A stretch of DNA of 47,836 nucleotides from Bacteroidales bacterium. Its GTDB lineage: Bacteria > Bacteroidota > Bacteroidia > Bacteroidales > Paludibacteraceae. The notes beneath the pieces are model-generated. The model searched no databases, was not told the DNA's origin, and saw only the letters and a program-made list of their open reading frames with translations. Numbering within the stretch: position 1 is the stretch's first letter; each line of letters starts with the position of its first letter. The stretch lies in contig JAAYUQ010000137.1 of NCBI GenBank assembly GCA_012517575.1, positions 1 through 47,836 of the forward strand. Reading direction: 5' to 3'. This document shows positions 37,919 through 46,889 of this stretch, one piece after another. Position numbers and translations under genes: made by a program.

Positions 37919-37936
37919 TATGCAAACGTTTGAAAC
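37919..37936. promoter_or_regulatory. LacI-family-type operator candidate
   Basis: TATGCAAACGTTTGAAAC has a perfect palindromic core CAAACGTTTG centred on CG, as in LacI/MalR-type operators. It lies about 105 bases upstream of the amylase start and about 55 bases upstream of the -7 element. No second copy was noticed next to the other amylase genes. Confidence 0.45.
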
Positions 37937-38300
37937 CACCGAAAGTAAGTGTTTGATATACACCTATTTTATTGCATGACTAAGCCTTCAGACTCCATTG
38001 GGTAAAGAAAAAAGTCTTTGGATATTCATTCGTCTGACAATATGATTTGAAATTTCGGAGTTTTTATCCTTTATAAAGGTTATCCTAAAAATAGGATTCG
38101 AAAAATTTACAACGGTTTCATTTGTAGCGAGGGGGGTGCCAATATTATTTCAAAAAAACAATTACAATTATTTGAAGATACGAAAAAACGCGTACCTCAT
38201 CTTTTCAATCTCCCACCACCTGAATAATGAAAAACATCCCTTCCTCATGAACCTTCATCCATTATTTATCGGATCGCTGTTAACCCCATTATCCGAAAAA

Positions 38301-38350
38301 ATTTTTACAAAATTTTGGATGAATTGATTTTTTTATAATTTTGTAAAAAT
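38301..38350. repeat. Perfect 14-bp inverted repeat
   Basis: ATTTTTACAAAATT (38301-38314) and AATTTTGTAAAAAT (38337-38350) are exact reverse complements separated by 22 bases. It lies in the 1.1-kb non-coding region 37817-38936. It may be a hairpin or the ends of a short deleted element. Confidence 0.7.
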
Positions 38351-38383
38351 AAAATTTTTCATTAACAGATTCTTTTATGCCTG

Positions 38384-38593
38384 CTTACATGTAAAGGTTG
38401 TTTCCCTACAAGTGGCGAATGATTCTCTACCAATAAAGGTTGCTTCCCTACTTATGGCGGATGATTTCCTACAAGTAAAAGATGTTTTCCTATAGGTGAA
38501 AGATAAACTCCTACAGGTGTGAAATGTCTCCTACGGGTGTTGCATGCTTTCCTACAAGTGAAGGATAACTCCCTACAGGTGTAGGATGCTTGA
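38384..38593. repeat. Ten degenerate 21-bp tandem repeats
   Basis: Units begin at about 38384, 38406, 38427, 38448, 38469, 38490, 38511, 38531, 38552 and 38573. Most are exactly 21 bases, one 20 and the first 22. The consensus is about CTACARGTGRARGATG plus a T/C-rich tail. Read in the 38385/38406 frame they encode heptads such as LQVANDS and LQVKDVF, then meet stops and a one-base deletion. The array is either a decayed heptad-coding repeat or a DNA-level array whose 21-bp period equals two helical turns. Confidence 0.8.
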
Positions 38594-38631
38594 TAGAAGG
38601 TTAAAAATTTACCTTTATACCTCCTATTCAT

Positions 38632-38856
38632 GTGTGTTCGGCATAACGATTACAGGTTTTAACCATATAAAAATGATGATAATTAATAAGAAATTAAGGT
38701 TTATTCTTGTTGTTAATTATAGTTATTAAGGTTTTATTAAAAAACAAGGTTTCCATGTATAAAGACCTTATTTGGCACATCTAACCTTATTAACATGTGA
38801 ATGCTTCTTTTTCATCAACCTTATTAGTTTATATGATATTTTTATATCGAACTCCC
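38632..38856. mobile_element. MITE-like element, copy A
   Basis: 225 bases bounded by imperfect inverted ends (GTGTGTTCGGCATAA at the left; the right end reads GGGAGTTCGATATAA on the reverse strand). The interior aligns along its length with copy B at 44207-44475, sharing blocks such as AAGGTTTATTCTTGTTGTT, TATAAAGACCTTATT and TTTTCATCAACCTTATTA. No transposase is encoded. Confidence 0.7.
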
Positions 38857-38936
38857 GTTGGAATGAATAAGATACATCAATAGAGAGATTTTTTCCGAAA
38901 ATTATTTTTATGTCTAACTTTTAAAATTTTTAAACT

Positions 38937-39257
38937 ATGGGAAAACTTAAAAACAGTTATGCCGAGCTTATTTCGAGCTCACAGATTATGATCGAAGCCT
39001 TGAAAAAAAATGAGGAAAAATTGTCGAAACGAGGCATTGACGAAACATTTATCAATGAAATGAAAGAAGTATTCAATGGAATTCAACAGCTAAATGAAGA
39101 GCAAGAAAAGTTGAAGGCAGATTTGAAAAGCAAAACAGAAGCGTTGAATAAGAGAATTGATGACTTGTGGAAAAAATACAGTGAAGCCAAAAAGCTAATA
39201 AAAATGGACATTCCGCCATCGCAATGGAAAGAATTCGGCATAGACGACAAACACTGA
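38937..39257 (+). CDS. Small coiled-coil protein, hypothetical
   Basis: A 106-residue, highly charged helical protein. Residues about 18-85 have coiled-coil character with heptad-spaced Leu/Ile (FINEMKEVFNGIQQLNEEQEKL, DLWKKYSEAKKLIKMDI). It ends with PPSQWKEFGIDDKH. No signal peptide or catalytic motif. It begins 80 bases after MITE-like copy A and is followed by a REP-like palindrome, which suggests an accessory, possibly mobile, setting. I do not recognise a family name. The coding bias looks real (long open frame, ATG start) but the function is unknown. Confidence 0.65.
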   Translation: MGKLKNSYAELISSSQIMIEALKKNEEKLSKRGIDETFINEMKEVFNGIQQLNEEQEKLKADLKSKTEALNKRIDDLWKKYSEAKKLIKMDIPPSQWKEFGIDDKH

Positions 39258-39331
39258 TCGGTCAGGTTTGCCGCTTGACGCAGCTTCTGCTGGCTACATA
39301 CTCAACATGGCCCAAATACACTGAATTACAA

Positions 39332-39359
39332 GTAGAGCCGTAGCATGCTACGACTCTAC
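39332..39359. repeat. REP-like 28-base palindrome
   Basis: GTAGAGCCGTAGCATG then CTACGACTCTAC: a near-perfect palindrome with one mismatched pair (C with A at the seventh position). It lies between the convergent coiled-coil and giant T9SS genes and may also terminate transcription. Similar GTAGAG...CTCTAC elements are dispersed in many Bacteroidota genomes, an association I recall but cannot check here. Confidence 0.65.
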
Positions 39360-39415
39360 AAATACCCAAATTGACGCAATGAATCGGATTTCAAACTTCT
39401 AAACAACCCGTTCTC

Positions 39416-42400
39416 TTACCAAACCAGCATTTTTGTCCGATAATTGGAATGTTGTTCGTCCCTGATTACGATGACGTAGAGTCCTGCCGCAGGAATTGCC
39501 AGCGTACAATGCGAATCGGCTGTTGTTTTTGCCTGCAATACACGACCTGCCATATCGGAAACATAAATTTGGGAAGAGCCCTTTAATCCGTCAATCACTA
39601 TATTCCTTTTCTGCGGATAAATTCTCAGAAAATGATCCGTATTTTCAATATTCGCATTCTCTGTAATTACTCTTTTGGGAACATTCAGGAAAAAGCGGTT
39701 CTTCATTTCCGTCGTGGAAGTCTGGAATGCATATTCCGTTTCCGTTGTCAAATCTACCGTTTCGCCCGTTTGTTGGTCGGTAAGCGAAACCGGCAAATTG
39801 GTCAATTGTGTGTCCCAGTTAAAGGAATAATCGCCTGTTTGCGGCACTTTTACGTAAACGGGAACAGTTGTCTCTTCCGGAACGGTATTCAATGCCAGTG
39901 CATAATTGCTTCCGTTGCTTAAGGTATAAATACGTGGCGTAGCCGTATTCATGGGGTCGGAATAAGGTGCATCGTAAAGTTCATCATATCCAGCCGTTGC
40001 TTGCGGCAGCATGCGTACCAGTGTTTCATAATTCGTACCATTGGCAGCCAGATTGAGCTGTACCACATCTTCCGGTTGGGCATCCGTCCTGCGACGTACG
40101 CCTTGTGGCGATGTTATGTAAGAACCCATATTTCCGGCCGCAGCCGTTTTTACAAAGAAAGCTTCATAGGGAACCAACGAAGCCGAGCCCCCATAAGTAT
40201 AGCCCGGATTATCGGAACCATAATACAATTTATAAGCATCGTTTGCAGGATTGTAACTATAAGCAAACTGTCCATCCGAAAGAGAAGAAGTAGCTTTTGC
40301 CACCAAAGGTTGAGATACAAAATTCCATCCGAAATTGCACGTCAGACCTCCGGGCACAGTGGTATAACTTACCCCTGTATAGACCGGTGAGCTCGATGAG
40401 GGATTGCCAAAAGACTCGTCGTTGCTATTCTTATCGGTTACGAAGAACAAATCTGCAACGCTCCCTTTCTTGTTGATAATATATCCCGTATCAGCTTTTA
40501 AGGTAGTAACATTGGTCAGCGTTTTCCAGCCCGACGTTCTGTTTGCCCGTCTTACCGGATCATAAATGCCTACACTGTAATCGGTATTCCATGTGGCAGT
40601 GGTCGTCGTGTCGGCTTTTAAAATTTGGGTAATAGGAAACGGAAAAGCAAAAAAGTTCCATTGGGCTGTATGATAGAAATGTACTTTTACCATTACTTTA
40701 TCATCGATGGTCAACGTTCGGCCATTTCGATAAAATTCTGCTGCATGAAGAGGCGATTTGCCGAGTATCAGTTTTTTCACTTTCAGCGAAGCATTATTGG
40801 TATAGGTTGATGACAACCGCCCTACTGCTGCAGTATCCAAACCCAAATGGTTGCTTACTTCAACTTTCCCTGCCTGAATATCCAACAAATGATCGATAAT
40901 AATATTATTAATGGTTATTTTGTCGCTCAAACCGGCGGAGTCTATTCTGTTAATAGTTAAATCTTTCAGCACATTGGTAACTCCGTTTGTAGTCTGATCG
41001 AAAATTAAAGATTGCCCCGAACTTGCTGTCCACTGGGTATAGTTTCCCAGCAACTTGACGGTGGCATCTTTGTCTCCCTTAATTTTTCCTCCGTTGACAC
41101 ATTGCACACCGGCTCTTCCCTTATTGGTTGCCAAATCAGAGTCTGTAGCACTGATTTCCAAATTTTTCCCATTCAAAACAAGTGTTCCGCCCGACAGGCT
41201 CAAAGCCCAGTAACCGCCACCATTAGCAGAATACCCTTTGCAGGTTACATCTTTATAGAGCGTTACTTGTCCTCCGGTCTTATCCAACACCATAAAATCG
41301 ATGGCATAAGGGCCGTCCGTGGAACCATCAATTTTTTGGTTGGCGGAATCGGTAAATACAATGGCTCTGCCTTTGCAGTTGAAAGTTCCGTTGTTGATAA
41401 AGTCGCCGGTCAATTTCATATCGCAACCGATGGCTTGTAATGGAGCGGTCTCGTTCTCCGACAAACTCAGGGTGCCGGCATTGGTCATGGTTTTGCATTG
41501 AAAAGCAAGATTTCCACCTCCCTTACTATTGGCAAAATAAATGGTACCATTGTTGGTAATGTCCCCGTTTACAATGACCACCGGTTTCCCTTGATGTTCG
41601 GCTACATTGCTGTCGTAGGCCATATTGAAATCGAGCGTGGCATCACTTGCTACCGTAACATTGCCAGCTGCATAATACTTGTTGGCAAAGGAGGCAACGG
41701 ACATTTGCAAGGTGCAGGAATCAATTTGAATATTGTAAGGGTAACCTGCGCCGGAGGTAACATTGGGCTTCCATTCTGCACCCGGCACACTACTCGTGCC
41801 GGTATTGTATTTCAAAGTGGAACCCGAGCCAAAAGTAGGAGCATGGCTCAAACTACCACCATTTTGTATTTCCAGCGTACCATTTACCCTGCAATTGGAC
41901 GAATAAACCGCAGAGGAAACCGAAATGGTATCATCCGTTTGAATGGTGATACCCAATGCTCCAGAAGACGGAATAACCGTTGCATCTGTCCAATTATCAA
42001 TCCCATCAGGTGACTGTTCCCAGCTACCGGTAGCGCCCCAATTTCCTGTCCCTTTGGAGCGATAATGATATTTACCCGGACAGCTTGCTGCAATTTTTGT
42101 AGTCCATTTACTCCCGTTCCATGTATCGTATTCATAGCAGGTACTGTCTGAAACGCCGGTGATATCAACAGTTTGATGACCACTGTTGTTGTCATTAAAA
42201 ATAATATCTACCGTATCATTTGTAAAAGTAAAAGTCTTGGTATACCAGTTGCTTCCAATGGATTCCATGGCTACGCCCGGCCATGTACCCAATCCCGAAG
42301 GATTTAAAGTCCCGCCATTCCATGCAAAAAGATATACGCCATTGGCAGTAATCCAGTTTTCTGTAGGCATTTTAAATTTTACGGTAATTTGATTCGGAGC

Positions 42401-43540
42401 CTCCGTAGCTTGATTCCCCGACAAATAAGAAGAAGTGAGGTATTTGGTAGCCGTACCGGTGCCGTTGTATTCGTAAATGGCAAAATAATAGGTAGTGCTG
42501 GCCGTCAGTGCGGTTACGGTAACCGTATTGCTACTCCCATTATACACCACGTACCCATCACCCAATGCCGTTCCCGATGTTCCATACGCTGCATTGGCGG
42601 TATAGCTGCTGCCATCCGAAGGCGTACCTGTAGGTGCGGAACCGGCTTTGGCCACCACAATACGATTCGCCCCATTCCCGCTGGTCCAACTCAACGTCAT
42701 TTTTGTAGGTTTAACACTCGAAAAGCTCAAATTGGAAGCAGCTGTCGTGGGAGTAGTTGGATAATCTGCGGTGGCTTTCACGCCGGAGCTGTAGTAACTC
42801 CAGTTTTCCGAATAAAAATAGTAATCGTAATTGTTCCCGCTCGTAACGCCGGTATCATCATATGAAGTCCCATTGCTGTTATAAACTACCGTCCCTTGAT
42901 TGTCTCCGCTTCCCAGTGTGCTGCCTACCGAATAGCCCGTACCATTGGTAGGTGTAGTTGGCGAAGCACCTTTGGCATAACGTACAATCATCACATTGTG
43001 GCCTTGTGCATCCTTGCTCCATGTTAAATGTACCTTTGCCGATTCGGTAAAAGCAGCCGTTTGAGGAGAAGGAGTGTTGAGGGCATTGACGGTAAAGTAA
43101 GGACAAGCCTTTTCAGTTGTACTACAAGTTAAAGTTGTTTCATCTGTCCAGCCTCCTTCATCGGCATAAGTCCAAGAACTTCCAGCACTTTCTCTTGCCC
43201 TGCCCACTACATACCAAGTGCCGGTAGCCGTAAATTGAAAATTAGCCAAATCTCTCCGAACTCTCTTATTGGAACCATTATCCTCATACCAGTTTGCATC
43301 AGCCCAACTCCAACCGGTGCTCCCGTCGGTATTTTGCCCAATTCCTACCTCAGATTTATTCCACGAGCCCTGTCCGATTTCAAATTGAAAATAATAGGGA
43401 TTTGAAAGTTTATCACCTAAATAATAGGTAGCGATAGGTCTACCTGTTGTTATAGGGCTTACCCAAATAGGATCAGAAGCATGAATTTTACCGGCAAAAG
43501 AAATTATAAGTAACAAACTTATGAATAATGATTTTTTCAT
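39416..43540 (-). CDS. Giant secreted T9SS protein with FN3-like and starch-binding-like modules
   Basis: A 1374-residue surface protein. Signal peptide residues 1-22. Residues about 25-155 form a beta domain. Two fibronectin-III-like domains follow (about 160-265 and 270-380, VTALTASTTYYFAIYEYN). A CBM26-like module is at about 385-475 (VKFKMPTENW, GLGTWPGVAMES, IIFNDNNSGHQ). A repetitive beta-helix-like segment (about 480-960: GTLEIQNGGSL, VIVNGDITNNGTIYF) and a C-terminal sorting-type domain (FLRIYPQKRNIVIDGL) finish it. No catalytic triad is recognisable; an adhesin or glycan-binding role is inferred. Its ATG overlaps the stop of the PID-CTERM-like gene. Confidence 0.85.
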   Translation of the reverse strand: MKKSLFISLLLIISFAGKIHASDPIWVSPITTGRPIATYYLGDKLSNPYYFQFEIGQGSWNKSEVGIGQNTDGSTGWSWADANWYEDNGSNKRVRRDLANFQFTATGTWYVVGRARESAGSSWTYADEGGWTDETTLTCSTTEKACPYFTVNALNTPSPQTAAFTESAKVHLTWSKDAQGHNVMIVRYAKGASPTTPTNGTGYSVGSTLGSGDNQGTVVYNSNGTSYDDTGVTSGNNYDYYFYSENWSYYSSGVKATADYPTTPTTAASNLSFSSVKPTKMTLSWTSGNGANRIVVAKAGSAPTGTPSDGSSYTANAAYGTSGTALGDGYVVYNGSSNTVTVTALTASTTYYFAIYEYNGTGTATKYLTSSYLSGNQATEAPNQITVKFKMPTENWITANGVYLFAWNGGTLNPSGLGTWPGVAMESIGSNWYTKTFTFTNDTVDIIFNDNNSGHQTVDITGVSDSTCYEYDTWNGSKWTTKIAASCPGKYHYRSKGTGNWGATGSWEQSPDGIDNWTDATVIPSSGALGITIQTDDTISVSSAVYSSNCRVNGTLEIQNGGSLSHAPTFGSGSTLKYNTGTSSVPGAEWKPNVTSGAGYPYNIQIDSCTLQMSVASFANKYYAAGNVTVASDATLDFNMAYDSNVAEHQGKPVVIVNGDITNNGTIYFANSKGGGNLAFQCKTMTNAGTLSLSENETAPLQAIGCDMKLTGDFINNGTFNCKGRAIVFTDSANQKIDGSTDGPYAIDFMVLDKTGGQVTLYKDVTCKGYSANGGGYWALSLSGGTLVLNGKNLEISATDSDLATNKGRAGVQCVNGGKIKGDKDATVKLLGNYTQWTASSGQSLIFDQTTNGVTNVLKDLTINRIDSAGLSDKITINNIIIDHLLDIQAGKVEVSNHLGLDTAAVGRLSSTYTNNASLKVKKLILGKSPLHAAEFYRNGRTLTIDDKVMVKVHFYHTAQWNFFAFPFPITQILKADTTTTATWNTDYSVGIYDPVRRANRTSGWKTLTNVTTLKADTGYIINKKGSVADLFFVTDKNSNDESFGNPSSSSPVYTGVSYTTVPGGLTCNFGWNFVSQPLVAKATSSLSDGQFAYSYNPANDAYKLYYGSDNPGYTYGGSASLVPYEAFFVKTAAAGNMGSYITSPQGVRRRTDAQPEDVVQLNLAANGTNYETLVRMLPQATAGYDELYDAPYSDPMNTATPRIYTLSNGSNYALALNTVPEETTVPVYVKVPQTGDYSFNWDTQLTNLPVSLTDQQTGETVDLTTETEYAFQTSTTEMKNRFFLNVPKRVITENANIENTDHFLRIYPQKRNIVIDGLKGSSQIYVSDMAGRVLQAKTTADSHCTLAIPAAGLYVIVIRDEQHSNYRTKMLVW

Positions 43541-43986
43541 ATCTTCGAAATTTTAGATTTTTTCGTTTTGTAAAAAGCATACCCCGCCGCTGCCAGGAGC
43601 AGTAACCCCAGTCCATCGCCTACGGGCAAATCTCCCGGATCGCCGGGGAATGGGGGGTCGTCTTCCATAGGGGCGCGCATGGGCTTGGTAGTGGGAGACA
43701 ACATAGAAACATCCGTCTCTTCAAAAGGCTTGCGCTGCGTATAATCCGGGACCGAAAAAAAGGAGCGTTCGGAGGACTCCGGTGTAACGGAATAGGGAGT
43801 AGCGTACCGATAAACCGGAGCAGGGTAAGAACGGGGCGGATGATACACCGGCAAGGGATGATCGGCTAAAACCATTGTAGAAAAACCACAAATCAACCCT
43901 GCAAATACAAGGAACTTCACCCTGCAAGAGAATATTCTTGCAATTGCAGCAAGATTTTTTCGTGTTTTCGTTTTCATGGCCATCAT
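43537..43986 (-). CDS. Small PID-CTERM-like membrane-anchored protein
   Basis: A 149-residue protein. An N-terminal signal (residues about 20-42, FLVFAGLICGFSTMVLA) precedes a Pro/Ser/Tyr-rich stretch (HPLPVYHPPRSYPAPVYRY). The C-terminus has the order proline-rich linker (PPFPGDPGD), a short LPVGDG motif, a hydrophobic helix (GLLLLAAAGYAFY) and a basic tail (KTKKSK). This matches the plan of PID-CTERM-type sorting signals. In-frame ATGs also occur at 43983 and 43977. The stop overlaps the ATG of the 1374-residue T9SS gene (ATGA, 43537-43540), implying translational coupling. Function unknown; a membrane-linked partner of the giant protein is plausible. Confidence 0.7.
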   Translation of the reverse strand: MMAMKTKTRKNLAAIARIFSCRVKFLVFAGLICGFSTMVLADHPLPVYHPPRSYPAPVYRYATPYSVTPESSERSFFSVPDYTQRKPFEETDVSMLSPTTKPMRAPMEDDPPFPGDPGDLPVGDGLGLLLLAAAGYAFYKTKKSKISKI

Positions 43987-44634
43987 AGGTTAAAAATGCA
44001 ATACAAATAAAACATTATCTTAACGAAATTGTTCTGTTTTTTTATAAAACCAAATGACATTTGAATGTTTCCGACAATTTTCAGAGTACCTGACCATCAG
44101 GCTTTTCTCCCTTTCCGCAAATCATTGCTTCGTATATTGACATGAACACAGATTACGCATTCAAAAATAGTAAATTTCATTTCTGCAACTCAATGAACTA
44201 TGTTACTTAACGTGAGTTCGGTATAACGATTTACCTGTTTTAATCATATAAAAAGTTGATAATTAATAAGATAATAAGGTTTATTCTTGTTGTTGATTGC
44301 TGTTACTAAGGTTTTTATTAAAAAAATAAGTTTCGTTTTCTGAATATAAAGACCTTATTAGACACAACTAACCTTCGTAATTCGTAATATGTGAATACTT
44401 TCTTTTCATCAACCTTATTACCTTATTTATAATTGCTTGTATAATATTTATCTTCATCTATTGAACTCACTTTAACTTATTCATTATAAATAATTAGACT
44501 AAATTCTGAACTTTATAAACTGACTTACAATTAGTTTTAACCATGTTTTTTCTAATGCTGAATCTGGGATTAGTAAAAATTGTTAATTTCTCTCTTCGTA
44601 AAAATGTTTTTAACTCAACTTTTTTCAACTTCCT
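43987..44634. other. Non-coding region containing MITE-like copy B
   Basis: 648 bases between the PID-CTERM-like gene and the PorE-like gene. It contains the MITE-like element at 44207-44475, a small CCTGA/TCAGG hairpin at 44089-44101, and otherwise AT-rich sequence without ORFs. No convincing promoter for the PID-CTERM-like gene was found. Confidence 0.6.
44207..44475. mobile_element. MITE-like element, copy B
   Basis: Terminal inverted repeats TTAACGTGAGTTC (44207-44219) and TTAAAGTGAGTTC (44475-44463 on the reverse strand) match at 12 of 13 positions. The interior aligns with copy A at 38632-38856, with indels. No coding capacity for a transposase, so it is probably non-autonomous. Confidence 0.75.
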
Positions 44635-46800
44635 TCATCGACAGTCGTTAAAAAAATTTTCAGGAAAATTTTCCTTGCGCAACTTATCTCCTTTGTGATA
44701 AGGCGTAGGATCGATACTGTTGGCCGGTGAAGGATTGTAAATCACCGTAATTTCGGTTCTTCTGTTTTGCTGATGTTCTTCTTCCGTACAATCCACGCCA
44801 TCGCTGCAACGATTGACAAGCTTCCGCTCGCCGTATCCTTTGGCGGTGATGCGGGAAGGGTCGATACCCCGACTGACAATATAAGCCACTGCCGATTCGG
44901 CACGGCGCTGCGAAAGTCGGTCGTTGTACTTGAACGAACCACGACAATCGGTATGAGAGCCCAATTCCACTTTAATGGGATAGGTTTTTAGAATGGTTAC
45001 CACACTGTCGAGAACAGGACGGGCATCGTTGCGGATATGCCACTTATCGAAGTCGTACAACACATTGTTAATCACCCATACCGGTTTAAACGTGAGTTCA
45101 AGCAACAAGGGACGTGGGGCAGGAAAAGTTACATATTTCGGTTTAGCCGACAATACTTCCATCGATAGGCAGTCGTCTTTACAGTTGATTTCTACTGCTT
45201 TTACGATGTAGTTGCCCATGTTGTTGATAACAAAAGTATATCTTCCTGTCGAATCGGCTTTATCTACCATCACTTCGCCCGTTGCTTGGTTCAGCAAGAA
45301 GACCGTTGCGCCCGGCATGGGTGTTCGGGTTTTCTTTTCCAACACTATGCCGGTGATATAGGAGATTTTTGGTTTCGGCTCATACCGAAAGGCATAAATA
45401 TCGTCATTGTCCCTTCGTCTGTCGGAAGTAAAAAACCCTTTGGTCGTATCCGCTGTTTGTGCCCAACCAAAATCGTCATAAGCACCATTGACCGGATAGC
45501 CAATTAACTCTGCACTTCCTTCTCCTTTCAATGCTTTCTGCAAAGGAATTCGGTAAATATCCAATCCGCCAAAGCCTGCTTTTCCGTCGCTGCTGAAATA
45601 AAGATAACCATCATTGCTCAATGAAGGAAAAACTTCGTTCCCCGGCGTATTGACTGATTCAGAAAATGATTGTATTTCACTCCATCCGGAGAATAAATTT
45701 TGTCGGGTAACGAAATACAAATCAAAGGCTCCTTTTCCTCCTTGACGATTGCTGCTAAAAATCAACAATTTACCATCCGCTGATACAGCCGGATGAAGAT
45801 AAGAAAAAGTGTCTTCGGGGAAAACGGGTTTCGGATACAACAACTGGCCATCAGCAAACTTGGCTTGTAGAATATTCACTGTATTTTTTGTTCCTTTGAA
45901 GCGATTGCGGTTGGCCGAAAAATAAATATTTCCCAATGTATCGAAACTTGCAGTCCCTACATTGTATTTCCATTTGCCTGTTGCAAACGCAGGTTTTCCT
46001 TTGGGAGTGAATGCACGTGTTACGTAATCGGTTTGCAATTTTTGTGAACTTTCGCTCCACAAAGGGCGGGTATCGCTGCCTTCAAAAACGGGTGCATAAT
46101 ATTTGGTTCCCGTAACATTCGAAATTTTATTACTATTCGGAAGATGTTCCACCGAATCTTCCACAGTCACCTCTTGCAAAGGAATTTGCCACAAGCGCGA
46201 AAAACTTCTTCCATCCCACAAATAGGATTTCTCCTTGTCTTGAAGCGGCAGATTTGTGGTAAAAAACAATTTTTCATCATAAATAAACGGAGAATATTCT
46301 CTAAATGAAGTATTGAAGCTTAATGGTACAATCAACCAGTCGGCGGAATCTTCCCTGATATAGTTTCGGGCAGCTTCATTAAGATAAAATGCGGCTTTTT
46401 CTTCATAACCTGCAACTCCTTCCAATAGCCGACCAGCCTGCACATAATTTCCTTTTCGTGCCTGCAGTTCGGCCAAGCGAACTCTTAATTCGGGAAGGGT
46501 CTGTATAAAATTTTGAACGGGAAAATTTTCCATAATTTTTTCTGCTTCACCGTATTCGCGCATGTTCCAATAACAGTAGAACAACTTCAGAGAAATCGTT
46601 GCATTTGCCGTATCGGTGTTGAGCAGATATTGGCGGTAATTTTTGGCGGCAAGATAATATTGTGCATACCGATAAGCAGTATCCGCCCGATTTAATAAAT
46701 GATCGGAAGCCGACGCTTTTTTAAACAGAGACACAGGTAAAGTAAATGATGAAAAAATGAGCAACAAAACCAGAAAAATAGGTTTGCCGAAATTCTTCAT
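44635..46800 (-). CDS. PorE-like T9SS-associated OmpA protein with TPR, PD40 and CRD domains
   Basis: A protein of about 721 residues from the ATG at 46800, which gives a proper signal peptide (MKNFGKPIFLVLLLIFSS...). In-frame ATGs at 46851 and 46887 extend it, the latter two bases after the porP stop. Numbered from 46887, domains are TPR-like helices (about 65-175), a PD40/WD40-like propeller (about 190-480, with HPAVSADGKLLIFSSNR and FPSLSNDGYLYFSSDG), a carboxypeptidase-regulatory-like domain (about 510-600) and a C-terminal OmpA domain (GSHTDCRGSFKYND, QNRRTEITV, about 615-720). This order matches PorE of Porphyromonas, a peptidoglycan-binding T9SS factor, though no lipobox is present. 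It is paired with PorP/SprF directly upstream, a known association. Confidence 0.8.
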   Translation of the reverse strand: MKNFGKPIFLVLLLIFSSFTLPVSLFKKASASDHLLNRADTAYRYAQYYLAAKNYRQYLLNTDTANATISLKLFYCYWNMREYGEAEKIMENFPVQNFIQTLPELRVRLAELQARKGNYVQAGRLLEGVAGYEEKAAFYLNEAARNYIREDSADWLIVPLSFNTSFREYSPFIYDEKLFFTTNLPLQDKEKSYLWDGRSFSRLWQIPLQEVTVEDSVEHLPNSNKISNVTGTKYYAPVFEGSDTRPLWSESSQKLQTDYVTRAFTPKGKPAFATGKWKYNVGTASFDTLGNIYFSANRNRFKGTKNTVNILQAKFADGQLLYPKPVFPEDTFSYLHPAVSADGKLLIFSSNRQGGKGAFDLYFVTRQNLFSGWSEIQSFSESVNTPGNEVFPSLSNDGYLYFSSDGKAGFGGLDIYRIPLQKALKGEGSAELIGYPVNGAYDDFGWAQTADTTKGFFTSDRRRDNDDIYAFRYEPKPKISYITGIVLEKKTRTPMPGATVFLLNQATGEVMVDKADSTGRYTFVINNMGNYIVKAVEINCKDDCLSMEVLSAKPKYVTFPAPRPLLLELTFKPVWVINNVLYDFDKWHIRNDARPVLDSVVTILKTYPIKVELGSHTDCRGSFKYNDRLSQRRAESAVAYIVSRGIDPSRITAKGYGERKLVNRCSDGVDCTEEEHQQNRRTEITVIYNPSPANSIDPTPYHKGDKLRKENFPENFFNDCR

Positions 46801-46889
46801 GTAACCGGACAAATTAAAAAAAGCCTTATATTTATTTTTTCCCAAATTCATAAGTTGTTTTTCCTTAAAAACATATTTGGATGACAATT

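Noticed and set aside
38136-38327. 63-codon open frame in the non-coding block
   Set aside because: No recognisable domain, poor codon character and overlap with the 14-bp inverted repeat; most likely chance.
38384-38593. CRISPR array
   Set aside because: The units are directly adjacent with no unique spacers, and no cas genes are present.
42389-42865. 158-codon plus-strand frame inside the giant gene
   Set aside because: Antisense to a well-supported T9SS protein, composition typical of a shadow frame.
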